64,000 nucleotides of DNA from JAEUMY01 sp033764435. GTDB taxonomy: Bacteria > Pseudomonadota > Gammaproteobacteria > Burkholderiales > Usitatibacteraceae. The notes below the pieces were generated by a model. The model worked only from the letters and a program-made list of their open reading frames with translations, did no database searches and was not told where the DNA came from. The first letter of the stretch is position 1, and the number at the start of each line of letters is the position of its first letter. A program made the position numbers and the translations under genes. The stretch spans positions 62,001 through 126,000 of the forward strand of contig JANRIX010000031.1 in the NCBI GenBank assembly GCA_033764435.1. The letters run 5' to 3'. Positions 26,601 through 34,281 of this stretch are shown here, in pieces.

Positions 26601-28557
26601 GGAGGATGGTCTGGACGATTCGTATGCGGCAGTCAGTCTTTCGCCCGATGGCAGTTACTTTGCCGTCAAGGTAGGCGGCGATTTGCGGCATCGCGCGGTG
26701 CTGTACTCGCTGGATCCGCTGAAGCGCACGGGCGCAATTACGCTTGAGGATGCCGCGACGCGGCTTCGCTGGACTGCAGAGGGGCGATTCGCTGCCGTCT
26801 CACCCCTGAATGGCGTGATCGAGGCGGATCCCGCGACCGCGCGGGTATTGGCGACGCATCGCAATAACCCCAGCCAGCGGGTCGAGCATCTTCTGAATCC
26901 GGCGGGCAAGGTTTACGCGTCGGCAACGCTGGAGGGCAGGCAGGCCGTGAGGCCGGTCGATGCCGATGGGGCGCTGAACTACTTTCCGGACGATTTGCCG
27001 GCTGTCAAGGCAGTGAGCGGCACGCTGCTGAACGATCAATTCACTGTCACGCTGCATGAAGATGGCGGACTCGCCGTATGGGACGTGACGACGCGTCGTT
27101 GGCTGGCGCGCATCTTCATGTCCGCGACGGGTGACTGGGTCGTTGTCGATCCTGAAGGTCGCTTCGATACGAGCGACATCCGTGGTTTCAATCTCGCCCG
27201 CTGGTCGCGCGCGGATCGCCCTTTCGAATCGCTTTCGCCGGAAGTCTTCATGCGCGACTACTTTGAACCGAGATTGCTTGCCCGCCTGTTGGCGCGCGAG
27301 TCCTTCCGTCCGGTGCGGTCACTGGAAAAGCTGAATCTCAATCAGCCGCGGGTGACGCTTCGCGCCGTGCGACCTGACGGCGCGGGCAAGGCCAGTGTGG
27401 AGGTGGACGTCGCCAGCGTGGATGGCGCGCTGGTACATGACCTGCGCGTGTTCCGTGACGGCCAACTGGTTGCATCGGCGCCTGAACAGTCGGGTGCGTT
27501 GCAGCCGGCGGTGTACCGGTTCAACGACATAGCCCTGCCAGTTGGACGCAGCGTGGAGTTCTCTGCCTATGCCTTCAATGCCGATGGCGTACGCAGCGAA
27601 TATTCGCGCATGCAGCTCGAGCAGACCGCGACGGCACCGCCTACCCGTCGCGCGTTCGTTGTCTCCATCGGCGTCAACCGCACGGAGAACCCGGACTTCG
27701 ATCTCGACTTCGCCGCGGCGGATGCCCGTCGGCTCAATGCCGCACTTATCCAGCGGTTCACCCGCAGCGGCCGCTACGCACGTACCCACAGCGCAAAAGT
27801 CATTTCCGACAACACGCAGCTTCAGGGCGCCACCAAGGCGAATATTCGCAATGCTCTGACTGCCTTGGCCAAGGGCTCGGCCGACGCGCCAGGGCCGGAC
27901 GATCTCGTGGTGCTGACCTTCTCCGGTCACGGCTTGGTCGATATGCAGGGCAGCTTTCACCTCATGCCGCACGACACCGGGCCGGGACGGGGCAAAGGCG
28001 TGGGACTGCTGCCCGAGGACCTCAAGCGCATGATTGGCAGCGACGAGCTTGCCCTGTGGCTGCGCGATATTGATGCGGGAGAATTCGTTTTCATCGTCGA
28101 TGCCTGTCATTCCGCAGCCACCGTCGAGAGCCCCGACTTCAAGCCGGGCCCAATGGCGAGCCGGGGGCTGGGCCAGATGGCCTTTGACAAAGGCATGCGC
28201 ATTCTGGCGGCGACCCAGGCCAATGATGTTGCGCTCGAGGCGCAAGCCATCCAACAGGGGCTGCTGAGCTACGCGCTGGTGGCGGAAGGGCTGGATGCTT
28301 TCCGTGCCGACTTCAAGCCGCAGGACCGGCGGATTCTGATGGATGAATGGCTGGCCTTCGCAGTGGACCGCGTGCCGACGCTGACCCGGGAGATTCGCAC
28401 GGGTCAGTTCAAGGGCGGGGTGGGCGGCGCGGCGCCGGTACGGCCACGCAATGCCCAGCCGCTGCCGGCGCGCATTCCGTTGCAGCGGCCGTCGTTGTTC
28501 GACTTCCGCCAGCAGCGGGGCGATGTTGTGCTGCAAGTGCAGGGCGGGTCACGATGA
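23695..28557 (+). CDS. Exported WD40-like and caspase-fold protein
   Basis: 1620-residue protein with a GTG start and a signal peptide (LYCGLFLCFSLCALAQS). The first 1,200 residues form WD40-like propeller repeats (RSPDGRLLVTASIDGGATLWDAA; SLSPDGSYFAVKVGGD; VWDVTTRRWLARIF). A short beta domain (about 1210-1310) precedes a C14 caspase-like domain (about 1316-1560) that starts RRAFVVSIGVN. The catalytic dyad is intact: His1412 in FSGHG and Cys1471 in VDACHSA. Caspase-fold enzymes with propellers are known in bacteria, but most are cytoplasmic; the signal peptide places this one in the periplasm or outside. It is coupled to the FecR gene. Two palindromes lie at 27596 and 27838, near the caspase domain start. 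Confidence 0.85.
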   Translation: MSRSLYCGLFLCFSLCALAQSQPTTSRPTLQVQQSLGGAHLAARSPDGRLLVTASIDGGATLWDAARAVVLRTWRLPAKFPTALCFLGSDKVFVELDDKFHIADARNGSVALLPLTTHLKPRHACLEGGRILIFDGGLRFRELLADMSLKPLGSPGLPRADSGMLGRYMAASPAGNQWLAIPILGPEDGPAEILVVAREGYRIVDRLRTPTKRQTPEIVGLALSEDARHLVLAETVRTHQGEFQTNVHHIDRVTKRASPIRDLPQRGWVQVVALDARHFLLGYEEETVVWDAEAGRVVHRVPGPSVRLAGGAGTDVATRLWSGVRIFDWTRPGKERVFIGSAAGIGAVIARDSTLTVRAGDRLRSFRFPELDAATFDVSGPLAEGVALKSLSDDGRQSIWSIPSQDVEARCRAKPEEIAVVPEEEGGFAFTTEHCFLVRDATGGERLQRMPHGEVLFDAVFGEAGRIYFATTELAGQRKAAAATRDALAALKRSGNAQSLTGAFAVNDAALAKHVRHHLYVVDGTNTQRRLASGQGDIRALAYLALRREVVWQVGPRVKRLAADGKLGELTLPTPDAIDEIHADGTHAYVITNATERRLTVIDMATGRAVASRSPWLGMNGLGIASKAQRVFARDYAGRIFDWRWAQGAAPQPLKTAPAADHDLAMPRIDAFDEIRERQGNWIIVNRLVGPRRVNHLWNTKKGEWWRSVVCAEPLALTPPGDAVLCRVEAEFALRQQQKHAVVDLATGEQRFAFSGESTMQTSAPPTAQTGRLPRVLPTADIVSIGLRKDGVRVLQLFNARTGAVRDLADTGRDCSFCKWHVSFDQQGRLGVVREWLDERSRRLCDFSVYSGPDWKRVAGAALPLRPLESAPTDVGLLVLGWNPRSAGESSGHELGEIDFASGSWRSIAFREGDDWSPTAVLGSAMHHMPGSRTALIIGRDQKSMGARSKSFFAHRIDLDSGDTAALLLEDGLDDSYAAVSLSPDGSYFAVKVGGDLRHRAVLYSLDPLKRTGAITLEDAATRLRWTAEGRFAAVSPLNGVIEADPATARVLATHRNNPSQRVEHLLNPAGKVYASATLEGRQAVRPVDADGALNYFPDDLPAVKAVSGTLLNDQFTVTLHEDGGLAVWDVTTRRWLARIFMSATGDWVVVDPEGRFDTSDIRGFNLARWSRADRPFESLSPEVFMRDYFEPRLLARLLARESFRPVRSLEKLNLNQPRVTLRAVRPDGAGKASVEVDVASVDGALVHDLRVFRDGQLVASAPEQSGALQPAVYRFNDIALPVGRSVEFSAYAFNADGVRSEYSRMQLEQTATAPPTRRAFVVSIGVNRTENPDFDLDFAAADARRLNAALIQRFTRSGRYARTHSAKVISDNTQLQGATKANIRNALTALAKGSADAPGPDDLVVLTFSGHGLVDMQGSFHLMPHDTGPGRGKGVGLLPEDLKRMIGSDELALWLRDIDAGEFVFIVDACHSAATVESPDFKPGPMASRGLGQMAFDKGMRILAATQANDVALEAQAIQQGLLSYALVAEGLDAFRADFKPQDRRILMDEWLAFAVDRVPTLTREIRTGQFKGGVGGAAPVRPRNAQPLPARIPLQRPSLFDFRQQRGDVVLQVQGGSR
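27596..27607. repeat. Iterated palindrome GCGAATATTCGC
   Basis: Exact copy in the caspase-fold gene, read in the third phase as (Ser)-Glu-Tyr-Ser. Confidence 0.9.
27838..27849. repeat. Iterated palindrome GCGAATATTCGC
   Basis: Exact copy 242 bp from the previous one, the closest pair in the same gene, read as Ala-Asn-Ile-Arg inside the caspase domain. Confidence 0.9.
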
Positions 28558-28622
28558 TCGTGCTGATCGGAAATGTATTCAACTGAATCCTGTCCTCTGA
28601 AATTTCACATTCGGGAGTTTCC

Positions 28623-28976
28623 ATGAAGTCCATTGTTCAACGTTCCGCCTGTGCCGTCTTGCTGTTGGTTGTCGCCGCGCAGTCCGCCTGGGCCCATGTC
28701 GGAAGCTGTGACGAAAAGACCGGCGTCGAGAAGGCACGCTGCGAGCGTCACCAGAAGATGTTCGACAAGTGCGGTGTGCTGAAAGGTGAAGAGCACTTCA
28801 AGTGCGACCGCGAGTTTCTGCTGGCCAATCCACTCGACTGCGGCAAGCAGGCGGGTGACGAGAAAGCAAAATGCGAGAAGGAAGTCGCCGCGTTCAAGAC
28901 CTGCGAGACTCAGCAGGGCCGTGAGTTCATGCGCTGCGTGCGCAAGGAGGCAGGCTCAAGCCCGATGGGTCATTGA
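28623..28976 (+). CDS. Small cysteine-rich secreted protein
   Basis: 117-residue protein with a signal peptide (CAVLLLVVAAQSAWA). The mature chain of about 93 residues has eight cysteines spaced about 10-14 apart (GSCDEK, RCERH, DKCGV, FKCDRE, LDCGKQ, AKCEKE, KTCETQ, MRCVRK), each set in a charged, lysine/glutamate-rich helix-like context. The regular spacing suggests two helical-hairpin units joined by disulfides, comparable in style to CHCH proteins but not a known family I can name. It follows the caspase gene by 65 bp on the same strand. No metal-binding CxxC is present. Confidence 0.65.
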   Translation: MKSIVQRSACAVLLLVVAAQSAWAHVGSCDEKTGVEKARCERHQKMFDKCGVLKGEEHFKCDREFLLANPLDCGKQAGDEKAKCEKEVAAFKTCETQQGREFMRCVRKEAGSSPMGH

Positions 28977-29015
28977 GCCCGCAAGCCGCATCTCTGAACC
29001 TGCACGTTCGTTCGC

Positions 29016-29687
29016 TCAGTTGGGGAACGCGAACCGCACCATTTTCGCCAGCGTGCGCTGGCCGCTGACGGTAAAGGTGAGATCGACATTGTCGCGATTG
29101 GAAAACACCAGTGCGACCAAGCCGACCTCTGTCAGGCCATAGCGCGAGGGATCCACTTCGGCGGCGGTGAACGGTGAGCCCCTGCCCCGAAAGAGCGGCG
29201 CGGTGTAGATCGACGGCCCGCTCCAGCTGCCTCCGTTGAACAGGAACCAGACTGGATTGCCTGACGCATCGTAGGTGTACCAGATCCCGGCCAACTGGTT
29301 TCTTCCAGAGAATTGGCGCAGGTTGATGCTTGATCCACCGTTCTTCTGGTCCCACCAGAAGTCCCCCACATTGTAGTCAGGACGATTCGTGGGTGGGCCC
29401 AGCGACTCGACAAAGTACGCGGCGAGATCGCGTTCGTCTTGCGCCGTGATGACGCTTTGCAGGAAGCCCATCGGCGACACGCGGTTGAGTGCGCCGCGAA
29501 TCTCATCAGGCGTGCGCACCCGTGGATCAATGAAGCCAGAGCCGGGTGGATCGGCATGACAGCGCGCGCAGTTGGCGACATAGAGCGCCCTGCCGCGCGC
29601 GCTGTCCTGGGCGGAGGCGAGCTCCGCGCAGGACAGGAGAGCGATGAAAAAAAGAGGCCCGCTCGCGCGGGCCAGGAGGAGGTTCAA
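29016..29687 (-). CDS. Exported cytochrome c-type protein with aromatic repeat domain
   Basis: 223-residue protein. A signal peptide (GPLFFIALLSCAELASA) is followed by a single haem c site CARCH (residues 40-44) in a short cytochrome domain with the distal methionine probably in SPMGFLQSV. The C-terminal half (about 105-223) carries the WWDQKNGGSSINL, GIWYTYDASGNPVWFLFNGGSW pattern of an exported domain frequent in Burkholderia and Xanthomonas relatives. The start is a TTG without a good Shine-Dalgarno, and a terminator-like hairpin falls inside the signal-peptide coding region, so the true start or expression is uncertain. It follows phoX on the same strand by 36 bp. Confidence 0.7.
   Translation of the reverse strand: MNLLLARASGPLFFIALLSCAELASAQDSARGRALYVANCARCHADPPGSGFIDPRVRTPDEIRGALNRVSPMGFLQSVITAQDERDLAAYFVESLGPPTNRPDYNVGDFWWDQKNGGSSINLRQFSGRNQLAGIWYTYDASGNPVWFLFNGGSWSGPSIYTAPLFRGRGSPFTAAEVDPSRYGLTEVGLVALVFSNRDNVDLTFTVSGQRTLAKMVRFAFPN
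29647..29673 (-). terminator. Terminator inside the signal-peptide coding region
   Basis: On the minus strand GGCCCGC-GCGA-GCGGGCC is followed by TC and seven T residues, a canonical rho-independent terminator 50 bp past the phoX stop. It overlaps codons 5-14 of the cytochrome-like gene, the T run encoding Phe-Phe. Confidence 0.7.
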
Positions 29688-29723
29688 CGGTCGAAAGTCC
29701 TTGGTTGCGCGAAGCGTGGCGGA

Positions 29724-31910
29724 TCAGACCAGGCTGGCGCCGATGTCGCCACCGTCATCCTTGGTGATGACAATCGTTGCCGAGCGCGGGCGATTGTTGC
29801 CGCCGTCCGGCCAGTAGCTGCCGTACGTGCGGGTGGCGAAGTTGGGCGCGGTGTCTTCGCCGGGATGCTGGATGTTGACGAAGATGGCCTTGCCGTCCGG
29901 CGTTTCGGCGATGCCGGTGATCTCGCATTCCTTCGGGCCGACCAGGAAGCGGCGCAGGTTCGACTCTGACATCTGCGCGGCGACTTTGGTGGTGACCGAT
30001 TTGGTGGCGGCGCCGTCAGTGTTGACGATGGTTCTGGTCGTGCCGTCACCCACGCGGCCGGGAATGCAGGCCAGCATCATGCAGTTGGTGACATCGGTAT
30101 AGGCGCCGTCGTCAGTCTGGATCCAGAGCACCCCGTTCTTGCCGAACCACGCGCCGTCGGGGCTCGAGAAGTCATTGCCTGCAGTGAGGCCGGAGATGTT
30201 GATGTTGGGGTCAGTGACGGACGCGCGGGCGCCAAAGAGGAAGATGTCCCAGGCGAAGGTCGTGGCGCCGTTCTGTCCGCCGGTTTCCGCCCACCGGATG
30301 ATGTGGCCATTGGGATTGCCGCGCTGCGCTGTCCCGGTGGTGCGGGGGTCGTTGTAGAAACGCGGGTTGGCGGGTTCGGTGTTGGCGAGCGTGCGAACGG
30401 TGCTGTTGTTGTTGGTGAGGGTCAGGTACACATCGCCATTGTTCGGATTCACCGCTGCCCACTCCGGCCGGTCCATCTTGGTCGCACCGACCACATCGGC
30501 GGCGAGGCGAGTGTTGATGAGCACATCGGCCTGATCGGCGAAGGCGTAATTGGGGCTGGACGCGGAAATGCCATTGAGACCAAAGGTGAGTTCAATCCAC
30601 TGGCCGGTGCCGTCGGCATTGAACTTCGCAACATAGAGCTTGCCGGCATCGAGATACTTGTCCCCCGCAGCGAGGCCACGCGTCGCATCAGCCGGGTCCC
30701 AGTTGGCGGTGGAAACAAACTTGTACATGTATTCGCCACGGGAATCGTCGCCGGAGTACCACACCAGCGGCTGGCCGGCACGCACGGGACCCAGCCAGGC
30801 GCCTTCGTGGCCGAAGCGGCCCAGCGCGGTGCGCTTCCTGGGGGTTGAAGTGGGGTTGAACGGGTCGATCTCCACCACCCAGCCGTAGGTGTTGGCGACA
30901 TTGCGGAAGTCGTCGCTGCCATCGTTCGAGGTGCCTGTCTTCATGGTGTTCCAGCGCGAGAACGTGGTGTCGTTGGGATCGGTCGCCGTCGCAGTGGCCC
31001 AGAGCTCGCGACCGTTCCCGGCCACGCCATACCGCGCGAAGGAGGTAAGTTCCTTTGCGCTGCGATTGGGGTTGTCGGTGGCCGTGATCCGGCGGAAATA
31101 GCCGGCCCAGTTTTCCTCGCAGGTCAGGTAGGTGCCCCAGGGCGTGTAGCCGTTGGCGCAGTTGTTCACCGTGCCCCGCGTGCGCGTGCCGTTGGTGGAG
31201 TAGCGCGTGATCATCATCGCGCCGGCGGCCGGACCGGACAGGATCATGTCGGTGTTGGTGGTGATGCGGCGATTGAAGCTGGAGCCTTGAGAGTAGATGT
31301 AGCTGTTGTTGCTCTTGTTGACTTCGATGACGGACACGCCGTGGACATTCAGTTCCTTGATGACCTCGTCATTCACGGTGCGCACGCCGCCCACGATGGT
31401 CGGACCGTTGACGTGCAGAAAGGCCGGCGTGATCGCTTCGTGGTTCATGACCAGCAGGCCGCGATCGCTGGCATTCGGCGCGTATGCGCCGGCTGCCGAC
31501 AGGCCAAAGTAATGCATGCCGTCATGATGATCACCCGCGCGGTTGGCATAGGAGGCACCCGGATCGGTGCCGTCGTTGGCGTAGGCCGGCGTCGTCAGGG
31601 TCATCGGATCGCCGAGCCGGAACAGCACGCGGGCCGTGTAGCCTTGTGGCACGACAACGGTATCCGCTGTGCCCTTGGCGACCGCGCCGAAGTTGAGCTG
31701 CAGCGTTTTCGGGGTCTCGACCGTATTGACATCCGCGCAAGCCATCAGGCCGGTGCCCATGAAGCTGCTTGCTGCCAGACCGAACGAGCCCTTGAGCAGC
31801 GTGCGACGGGAGAGTCGCGCATTCAGCACGCTTTCGAAATCCGGGTTCTGCGAGGGGTTGATGCCGATATCTTCAAGTTCGACGGCCGTGTCGGAGTGCG
31901 AGTGGCTCAT
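29724..31910 (-). CDS. phoX: PhoX family phosphatase
   Basis: 728-residue alkaline phosphatase of the PhoX (DUF839) family, which uses iron and calcium. The ATG at 31910 gives the Tat signal SRRTLLKGSFGLAASSFMG after a 35-residue charged lead (VELEDIGINPSQNPDFESVL), normal for PhoX. Family segments include DGMHYFGL, LLVMNHEAI, WGTYLTCEENWAGYF, FGHEGAWLGPVRAGQPLVWYSGDDSRGEYMYKFV and the C-terminal PDGKAIFVNIQHPGEDTAPN. It acts in the periplasm to free phosphate from organic esters. Its promoter region holds an inverted repeat (31963); I see no convincing Pho box. Confidence 0.93.
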   Translation of the reverse strand: MSHSHSDTAVELEDIGINPSQNPDFESVLNARLSRRTLLKGSFGLAASSFMGTGLMACADVNTVETPKTLQLNFGAVAKGTADTVVVPQGYTARVLFRLGDPMTLTTPAYANDGTDPGASYANRAGDHHDGMHYFGLSAAGAYAPNASDRGLLVMNHEAITPAFLHVNGPTIVGGVRTVNDEVIKELNVHGVSVIEVNKSNNSYIYSQGSSFNRRITTNTDMILSGPAAGAMMITRYSTNGTRTRGTVNNCANGYTPWGTYLTCEENWAGYFRRITATDNPNRSAKELTSFARYGVAGNGRELWATATATDPNDTTFSRWNTMKTGTSNDGSDDFRNVANTYGWVVEIDPFNPTSTPRKRTALGRFGHEGAWLGPVRAGQPLVWYSGDDSRGEYMYKFVSTANWDPADATRGLAAGDKYLDAGKLYVAKFNADGTGQWIELTFGLNGISASSPNYAFADQADVLINTRLAADVVGATKMDRPEWAAVNPNNGDVYLTLTNNNSTVRTLANTEPANPRFYNDPRTTGTAQRGNPNGHIIRWAETGGQNGATTFAWDIFLFGARASVTDPNINISGLTAGNDFSSPDGAWFGKNGVLWIQTDDGAYTDVTNCMMLACIPGRVGDGTTRTIVNTDGAATKSVTTKVAAQMSESNLRRFLVGPKECEITGIAETPDGKAIFVNIQHPGEDTAPNFATRTYGSYWPDGGNNRPRSATIVITKDDGGDIGASLV

Positions 31911-31962
31911 GGCGAGATGTCCTGGGTGTGGGATTGAAACGGAGAAGCGCTGCGTCGAGGAC

Positions 31963-31982
31963 TGTAAAGAGTCCGCTTTACA
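31963..31982. promoter_or_regulatory. Inverted repeat between phoX and the S9 peptidase gene
   Basis: TGTAAAG-n6-CTTTACA, a perfect 7-bp inverted repeat in the 157-bp divergent region, 52 bp from the phoX start. The size and spacing suit a dimeric regulator. It does not match the direct-repeat Pho box. Confidence 0.45.
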
Positions 31983-32067
31983 ACGCCATGACACTTCCGT
32001 TACGCAGGGAGGCGCCGACGCGCTCGCGGGCTACAATGCGGCCTTTCGTCATTCACACCCTCTGCAC

Positions 32068-34092
32068 ATGGCCAAGAAAAACAACCGTCTTACCGTTGAA
32101 CACCTCTGGAAGATGAAGCGACAGGGCGGGCTCTCGTTGTCGCCTGATGGCTCACAGGCCGTGGCGTCGGTCACGTCCTACGACATGGATGCCAACAAGG
32201 CGCAATCCTCGCTGTGGCTGCTGTCCACCTTTGGCGGCGAGCCGCGCCAGCTCACGACGTGTGGTGAGAAGGATGGCGAGCCGGCATGGTCGCCGGATGG
32301 CAAGTGGATTGCATTCGTGGCCAAGCGCACCGAAGGCGACAAGAAGGATGAAGAGCCGCAGCTCTACGTCATCGCGCCCGATGGCGGCGAAGCGCGCCGC
32401 GTCACCAAGCTGGCCACGGGTGTGGCCGGCATCAAGTGGTTTCCCGATTCGAAGAAGCTGGCCGCCATTACCTGGGTCTGGCCCGATCTCAAGGGTGAGA
32501 AGCAGCAGGCCGAAAAGCTGAAGGCACACAACGAATCCAAGGTGAAGGCCCATGTGGTCGAACACGCCGCCTATCGCTACTGGGACCACTGGCTCTCCGA
32601 CGGCCGCGTCCCGCACGTGATCACCATTGATCTCGCTTCGGGCAAGGTGAAGGATCTGTTCGAAGGCACAAAGTACGAACTGAAACAGGCTGATACGGCG
32701 GGTTACTACTACGACATCGCGCCTGACGGAAAGGAGATCGTGTTCAGCTTCGATCCGGCCGAGGAGAAGCGCTTCGACCACGAGCACCATCTGGTCACGC
32801 TGGACCTGAAGAGCGGCAAGTTCCGTACGCTCACCGACAAGTCGTCACTGAACCATGAGCACCCCGCGTATTCGCCCGACGGCAAGTGGATCGCCTGCGT
32901 CACCAACAATCTCCGCAAGAGCTATATCGCCCAGGACAAGTTGACGCTCATCGAGCGCAAGACGGGCAAACTGACCATTCATTCAGCCAAGTGGGATCGC
33001 GGCGTGAATGCGCCGCTGAAGTGGGCCGGAGACAGCCAGTCGGTCTGGTTCACCGCCGAGGACAGCGCACGCACCCATCTCTTCCGTTTCGCGCTGGAGG
33101 TGAAGACGCCCGAGATCATCGGGCAGGGCGGCACGGTCACCGACTTCGCCGTGACCGGGGAACATGCCGTCTTCGTGCGCAACAACATGTCCACGCCCCC
33201 GCGAATATTCGCAACGGATCTCGTCACTGGCGTGGAGTCGCCCCTGGAGGACTTCAATGGCCCCGTCATGGCCGGCATCAGGCTGGGCAAGGTCGAGGAG
33301 TTCTACATTCCCGGCTTCAACGGCGACAGCACGCAGATATGGGCCATCTATCCGCCGGATTTCGATCCGAAGAAGAAGTGGCCGCTAGTGCACAACATCC
33401 ACGGCGGCCCGCATTCCTGCTGGGGCGACAACTTCCACTTCCGCTGGAACAACCACACATTTGCTGCGCAGGGCTATGTAGTTTTGTGCGTGAACTATCA
33501 CGGCTCTTCAAGCTTCGGCCAGGACTGGAACGAATCCATCAACGAGGACTGGGGTCGCCGCGAGCATGCCGACGTCGAGGCCGGCACCGATTTCATGCTG
33601 AAGCAGGGCTACATCGACAAGAACCGCCTCGCCGCCACCGGCGGCAGTTATGGCGGCTACATGGTGGCGTGGATGAACAGCAGGAATGGCGCCAAGAAAG
33701 GCGGCGACCGCTACAAGGCTTACGTCTGTCACGCCGGCTGCTTCGACTGGGTCGCGATGATGTCCGACGACGCCTACTACTGGCATCCGAAAGAGCTGGG
33801 CGCGTTCTATTGGGACGATTTCAAGAAGGTCGAAGGTCAGAACCCGCGCGCGCTGGTGAAGCCGATGCAGACCCCAACCTTGGTGATCCACGGTCTGCTC
33901 GACTACCGCGTGCCAGATTCACAAGGCCTTGCCTACTACAACTCGCTGAAGGCCAAGGGCGTGGATGCGCGACTGGTCTTCTTCCCGGACGAAAACCACT
34001 GGATCCTGAAGCCGCAGAACTCGCGGCTCTGGTACCAGGAGTACTTCGGGTGGCTGAAGCGTTATATCGGAGCAGGTGCAACGAAGAAGTAG
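32068..34092 (+). CDS. S9 family prolyl oligopeptidase / acylaminoacyl peptidase
   Basis: 674-residue serine peptidase without a signal peptide, so probably cytoplasmic. The first 400 residues form a WD40-like propeller (LSLSPDGSQAVASV, EPAWSPDGKWIAFVAKR, HPAYSPDGKWIACV). The alpha/beta-hydrolase domain follows, with catalytic Ser527 in TGGSYGGYM, Asp612 in HGLLDYRVPDSQ and His644 in PDENHW. Members cut short peptides or remove acylated N-terminal residues. The ATG at 32068 was chosen from the domain start; longer in-frame starts would run into phoX. A palindrome copy (33201) lies between propeller and hydrolase domains. Confidence 0.92.
   Translation: MAKKNNRLTVEHLWKMKRQGGLSLSPDGSQAVASVTSYDMDANKAQSSLWLLSTFGGEPRQLTTCGEKDGEPAWSPDGKWIAFVAKRTEGDKKDEEPQLYVIAPDGGEARRVTKLATGVAGIKWFPDSKKLAAITWVWPDLKGEKQQAEKLKAHNESKVKAHVVEHAAYRYWDHWLSDGRVPHVITIDLASGKVKDLFEGTKYELKQADTAGYYYDIAPDGKEIVFSFDPAEEKRFDHEHHLVTLDLKSGKFRTLTDKSSLNHEHPAYSPDGKWIACVTNNLRKSYIAQDKLTLIERKTGKLTIHSAKWDRGVNAPLKWAGDSQSVWFTAEDSARTHLFRFALEVKTPEIIGQGGTVTDFAVTGEHAVFVRNNMSTPPRIFATDLVTGVESPLEDFNGPVMAGIRLGKVEEFYIPGFNGDSTQIWAIYPPDFDPKKKWPLVHNIHGGPHSCWGDNFHFRWNNHTFAAQGYVVLCVNYHGSSSFGQDWNESINEDWGRREHADVEAGTDFMLKQGYIDKNRLAATGGSYGGYMVAWMNSRNGAKKGGDRYKAYVCHAGCFDWVAMMSDDAYYWHPKELGAFYWDDFKKVEGQNPRALVKPMQTPTLVIHGLLDYRVPDSQGLAYYNSLKAKGVDARLVFFPDENHWILKPQNSRLWYQEYFGWLKRYIGAGATKK
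33201..33212. repeat. Iterated palindrome GCGAATATTCGC
   Basis: Exact copy in the S9 peptidase gene, read as Arg-Ile-Phe-Ala. Confidence 0.9.
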
Positions 34093-34206
34093 CAAGTCTC
34101 GCCGGCGAAGCAGGCACTGGAACCTTCGCGCACATGCGCGGTCTGCTGATCGTCAGGCCGCGCCGGCGCAGGCGCCGCTCGTTCGCACGGGGCTGGTTGG
34201 TTCGGA

Positions 34207-34249
34207 TTTGACGTGAGTCAAAAAGGCGCGGCGCAGACCCTCCTATCCT
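34207..34249 (+). promoter_or_regulatory. FNR/ANR-type class II promoter of the stress-protein gene
   Basis: TTTGACGTGAGTCAAA (34207-34222) is a perfect FNR/ANR-like inverted repeat (TTGAC-n4-GTCAA). A TATCCT -10 element lies at 34244-34249, which places the site at -41.5 from the expected start at 34256, the canonical class II position. The stress-protein ATG follows 26 bp later. Confidence 0.7.
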
Positions 34250-34281
34250 CCAATCCATCCATTCCGTCCGGAGCGAACACC

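Noticed and set aside
32886..34211. A long open frame on the plus strand over the S9 peptidase gene
   Set aside because: It is an out-of-frame shadow of a gene with an intact catalytic triad; high GC leaves such frames open.
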